7,701 bases of DNA from Hyphomicrobiales bacterium (GTDB lineage Bacteria; Pseudomonadota; Alphaproteobacteria; Rhizobiales; Beijerinckiaceae). The notes beneath the pieces are model-generated. The model saw only the letters and a list, made by a program, of their open reading frames with translations. It was not told the origin of the DNA and made no database searches. The position numbers were made by a program, and so were the translations under genes. How positions within the stretch are numbered: position 1 is the first letter of the stretch; every line of letters begins with the position of its first letter. The DNA lies in contig JANYDZ010000089.1 of the NCBI GenBank assembly GCA_025363375.1, positions 1-7,701 of the forward strand. Reading direction: 5' to 3'. Of this stretch, positions 5,781 to 7,701 are shown in pieces.

Positions 5781-6638
5781 TCAGCCCAACAATCCCTGCG
5801 GACGGAAGATGATGAGAATGATCATCATCGCGAAAATGCTGAAGCTGATCCATTCGGGAAAAAAGTAGCCGGCGAAAGCCGTGAGCATGCCCAACGCCGC
5901 CGCGCCGACAATCGCGCCAAGCAGAATGTTGCGCGTGCCGCCAAGGATCACCGCGACGACGCCAATGAACAGGGTCTGCACGCCGCTCGCCGGGGTCATG
6001 CCCGTGTCATAGGCCGTGAGCACGCCGGCAAGCCCGGCGAGGCTGGAGGCAACGAGGAAGATGGCGTTGCGGGTCTTCGCGACTTCGACGCCGACGATGG
6101 CCGAGAGTTCGGAATTGTCCGTGAGGCCGCGAATTGCGAGGCCCGTGCTGGTGCGGTGCAGCCACAGATAGAGCGCGCCGTAGGCCAGCGCCACAATTGC
6201 GAGGATGAAGAAATCGAAACGCCGCAACACCACGTCGCCGACGATGAAAATATCGAGCAATTCCGCGCGCGCGACCGAGACGACGCCTTTCGACCAGACG
6301 AGAAAGCCGGACTCGAAAATCAGCGACACGCCGAGCGAAGCGATGAAGACGCTGAACATTCCGCCGCCGCGCTTCAGCACGGGCCCGTAGATGATCTTGT
6401 CGATGAGCAGGCCGACGAGGGCGGCGATGGCGAGCGCGCACGCGGCCGCCAGCGCAATGTGCAGGCCCGCCAGCCGGTGCAGGCCGAAAAACGCATAGCC
6501 CGCGGTCATGAAGACCGTGCCGTGGGCGACGTGGAAGATGCGCAGCGTGGCGAAGATGAGCGCGAAGCCAACCGCGACCAAAGCGTAGTAGCCCGCAAGG
6601 CCGAGGCCGGTGGAAAAGACCTGCAGGAGGTTCAGCAT
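5781..6638 (-). CDS. livH: branched-chain amino acid-type ABC permease, LivH
   Basis: From the ATG at 6638 this is a 285-aa hydrophobic protein of typical LivH length. Family features are an opening LLQVFSTGLGLAGYYALVAVG (4-24), RIFHVAHGTVFMTAGY (33-48), and the cytoplasmic coupling region GLAIRGLTDNSELSAIVGVE (166-185) before LVASSLAGLAGVL (195-207). The C-terminal tail ends FRPQGLLG, the usual LivH ending. It should form the inner-membrane channel with LivM. The open frame continues upstream to 6728, but that part overlaps the binding-protein gene and reads as basic, low-complexity residues, so 6638 is the start. The best Shine-Dalgarno, GGAGG at 6661-6665, is 22 nt away with a hairpin between. 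The gene begins 40 bp after the binding-protein stop. Confidence 0.93.
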   Translation of the reverse strand: MLNLLQVFSTGLGLAGYYALVAVGFALIFATLRIFHVAHGTVFMTAGYAFFGLHRLAGLHIALAAACALAIAALVGLLIDKIIYGPVLKRGGGMFSVFIASLGVSLIFESGFLVWSKGVVSVARAELLDIFIVGDVVLRRFDFFILAIVALAYGALYLWLHRTSTGLAIRGLTDNSELSAIVGVEVAKTRNAIFLVASSLAGLAGVLTAYDTGMTPASGVQTLFIGVVAVILGGTRNILLGAIVGAAALGMLTAFAGYFFPEWISFSIFAMMIILIIFRPQGLLG

Positions 6639-6666
6639 GGAGCGCGCGGCGCTTGCACCGCCTCCA
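6639..6666 (-). promoter_or_regulatory. livH translation-initiation region with hairpin between Shine-Dalgarno and start
   Basis: Read on the minus strand, GGAGG (6665-6661) is followed by GCGGTG CAAG CGCCGC, a 6-bp stem (one G-U pair) with a 4-nt loop at 6661-6646, and then 7 nt to the livH ATG. The linear gap of 22 nt is too long, but with a 5-bp stem folded the gap becomes about 8 nt. No closer Shine-Dalgarno is visible. The same hairpin lies at the binding-protein/permease junction, where such structures often lower expression of the downstream permease genes. Its function is inferred from symmetry and position only. Confidence 0.4.
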
Positions 6667-6678
6667 CGCCGCGCAAGC

Positions 6679-7701
6679 TCACAACCTGATCTCTTCGAAG
6701 ACGCCCTTTTCGCTGTCCTTGACGACATAGAGGCCGACGGGGTTTTGCGTCTGCCCTTCCGAATCCATGCTCACGAGGCCGCCGCCGATGCTCCTGAAAT
6801 CCTTCAGTTCGGCGATGTATTTGCGGATGCCCTCGCCATTGTAGCCGGCGGCCTTGATGCCTTGCGCCACCATGTTGATCATGTCGTAGACCTCGAGCGC
6901 GGCGAAATCGGGTTCGAAGCCGAGCTTGGCCCGATAGGCGTCGATGAGCGGTTTTGCCGCCATGGGATCGTATTTGAAGCCGGAATAAATCAACCCGTCG
7001 ATCGCCTTGCCCGCGGCTTCCCGGTAGCTTTTCACGGTCGGCGTGGCGCTGGCGTTGTACATTTGCGTGGCGATGCCCAGTTCGCGCGCCTGTTTCATGA
7101 TCAGGCCCTCGTCCGGCGTGCCGTGGCCCCAAACGACGATGGCGTCGGGATTGGCCGCGCGCGCGCGCACGATCAGGCCGCGGAAGTCGGTGTCGCCGAG
7201 CTTGAACAGCGTTTCCTCCCAGCTCGCGCCGAGCCGCGCCGCGGTCTGCTTGAACAGGCCCGAGCCATAGGGCGCGATGGGCGTATTGGGCAGGAAGCCG
7301 AACAGGCGTTTGACGCCCTTGGCTTTCCAGTAGGCTTCGAGCAGCGGCAGGTTGCGCGACAGCAGCGAGGAATGGGCGAAGACCCAGCCGCCGCTCTTGG
7401 CGGTGAGGCCAGGCGCTTCGACCGGCGACAGCAGCGGGATCTTGAGTTGTTGCGCCAGCGGCATCTGCGCGCTCACAACATTGGTGAAAATGGTCAGGAT
7501 CGCCTGCACGCCATCGACCTGCACGACCTTGCGCATGGCGGAGACGGCGGCTTCCGGATTGCCCTTGCTGTCCTCGACAACGAGTTGCAACGGGCGCCCG
7601 TTGACGCCGCCGGCGCCGTTGGCGTGCTGCACGGCGATCTCGATGGCCGGCACGATCAACTGGCCCCAGGCGCCCTGCGGGCCGCTGAGCGGATAGGTGA
7701 C
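6679..7701 (-). CDS. LivK-like periplasmic ligand-binding protein (type I fold), 5'-truncated by window edge
   Basis: The reading frame stays open to the right edge (340 visible residues). The visible N-terminus, VTYPLSGPQGAWGQ, corresponds to the first strand of the mature protein, so only the signal peptide and start are missing. TTG at 7659 is not a credible start. The family pattern continues with AVQHANGAGGVNGRPLQLVVEDSKGNPEAA split across the first lobe, KIPLLSPVEAPGLT, DFRGLIVRARAANPDAIVVWG and the hinge-proximal ALEVYDMINMVAQGIKAAG. This fits a type I periplasmic binding protein of the leucine/amide/urea/aromatic-acid group. It captures the substrate for the LivHMGF importer encoded immediately downstream. 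Related receptors bind branched-chain amino acids, amides or aromatic acids, and nothing here decides between them. It is the first visible gene of the operon, so the operon promoter lies outside the window. Confidence 0.92.
   Translation of the reverse strand, partial: VTYPLSGPQGAWGQLIVPAIEIAVQHANGAGGVNGRPLQLVVEDSKGNPEAAVSAMRKVVQVDGVQAILTIFTNVVSAQMPLAQQLKIPLLSPVEAPGLTAKSGGWVFAHSSLLSRNLPLLEAYWKAKGVKRLFGFLPNTPIAPYGSGLFKQTAARLGASWEETLFKLGDTDFRGLIVRARAANPDAIVVWGHGTPDEGLIMKQARELGIATQMYNASATPTVKSYREAAGKAIDGLIYSGFKYDPMAAKPLIDAYRAKLGFEPDFAALEVYDMINMVAQGIKAAGYNGEGIRKYIAELKDFRSIGGGLVSMDSEGQTQNPVGLYVVKDSEKGVFEEIRL

Noticed and set aside
5808..5829. Inverted repeat GATGATGA/TCATCATC near the end of livH
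   Set aside because: It is explained by alternating Met/Ile codons in the last membrane helix (AMMIILIIF). There is no sign of separate function.
4699..5868. 389-aa open frame on + opposite livM
   Set aside because: The composition (Glu/Gln/Arg/Asp-rich) is the antisense image of a hydrophobic membrane protein. It has no credible domain or ribosome binding site.
6651..6678. Alternative GCTTGC/GCAAGC pairing after the binding-protein gene
   Set aside because: It is only 6 bp with a 16-nt loop and competes with the better hairpin at 6646-6661.

Overview
The window is GC-rich (clearly above 60% by eye), with strong G/C bias at third codon positions, tight gene packing and a livKHMGF-type transporter. 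This suits an alphaproteobacterium, probably of the Hyphomicrobiales/Rhizobiales kind. That placement is an inference from codon style and gene content, because no rRNA or other phylogenetic marker is present. I see no tRNA, rRNA, CRISPR, transposase, phage or defence gene.

Layout from left to right: (1) the 3' part of a gene for an Asp/Glu/hydantoin racemase-fold protein on + (to 608), followed 22 bp later by a GlcG/HbpS-family gene (631-1029, +). (2) A convergent gene on - (1119-2150) for an exported substrate-binding protein of the tripartite tricarboxylate transporter (TTT/Bug) type, with no membrane partners in view. (3) A divergent intergenic region (2151-2284) holding three tandem 15-bp palindromic units, a good candidate operator array. 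(4) An enolase-superfamily gene (mandelate racemase/muconate lactonizing enzyme type) on + (2285-3424). (5) A GC-rich hairpin between convergent genes (3427-3452). (6) A branched-chain-amino-acid-type ABC importer operon on -, read from right to left as binding protein (cut at the right edge), livH, livM, livG and livF (7701 to 3455), with gaps or overlaps of -17 to +40 bp.

Together this looks like a small-molecule uptake and catabolism locus. Two unrelated high-affinity binding proteins (TTT/Bug and LivK-like) sit with two proteins from families that act next to a carboxylate (racemase fold and MR/MLE enolase fold) and a GlcG-like accessory protein. A plausible substrate is a chiral hydroxy- or amino-carboxylate or a ring-derived acid, but the sequence does not fix it. 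The main oddities are: a racemase-fold protein that appears to lack both catalytic cysteines, a Gln beside the third metal ligand of the enolase-fold enzyme, a degenerate ABC signature in LivG, the tandem palindromes in the divergent promoter region, and a hairpin between a distant Shine-Dalgarno sequence and the livH start.
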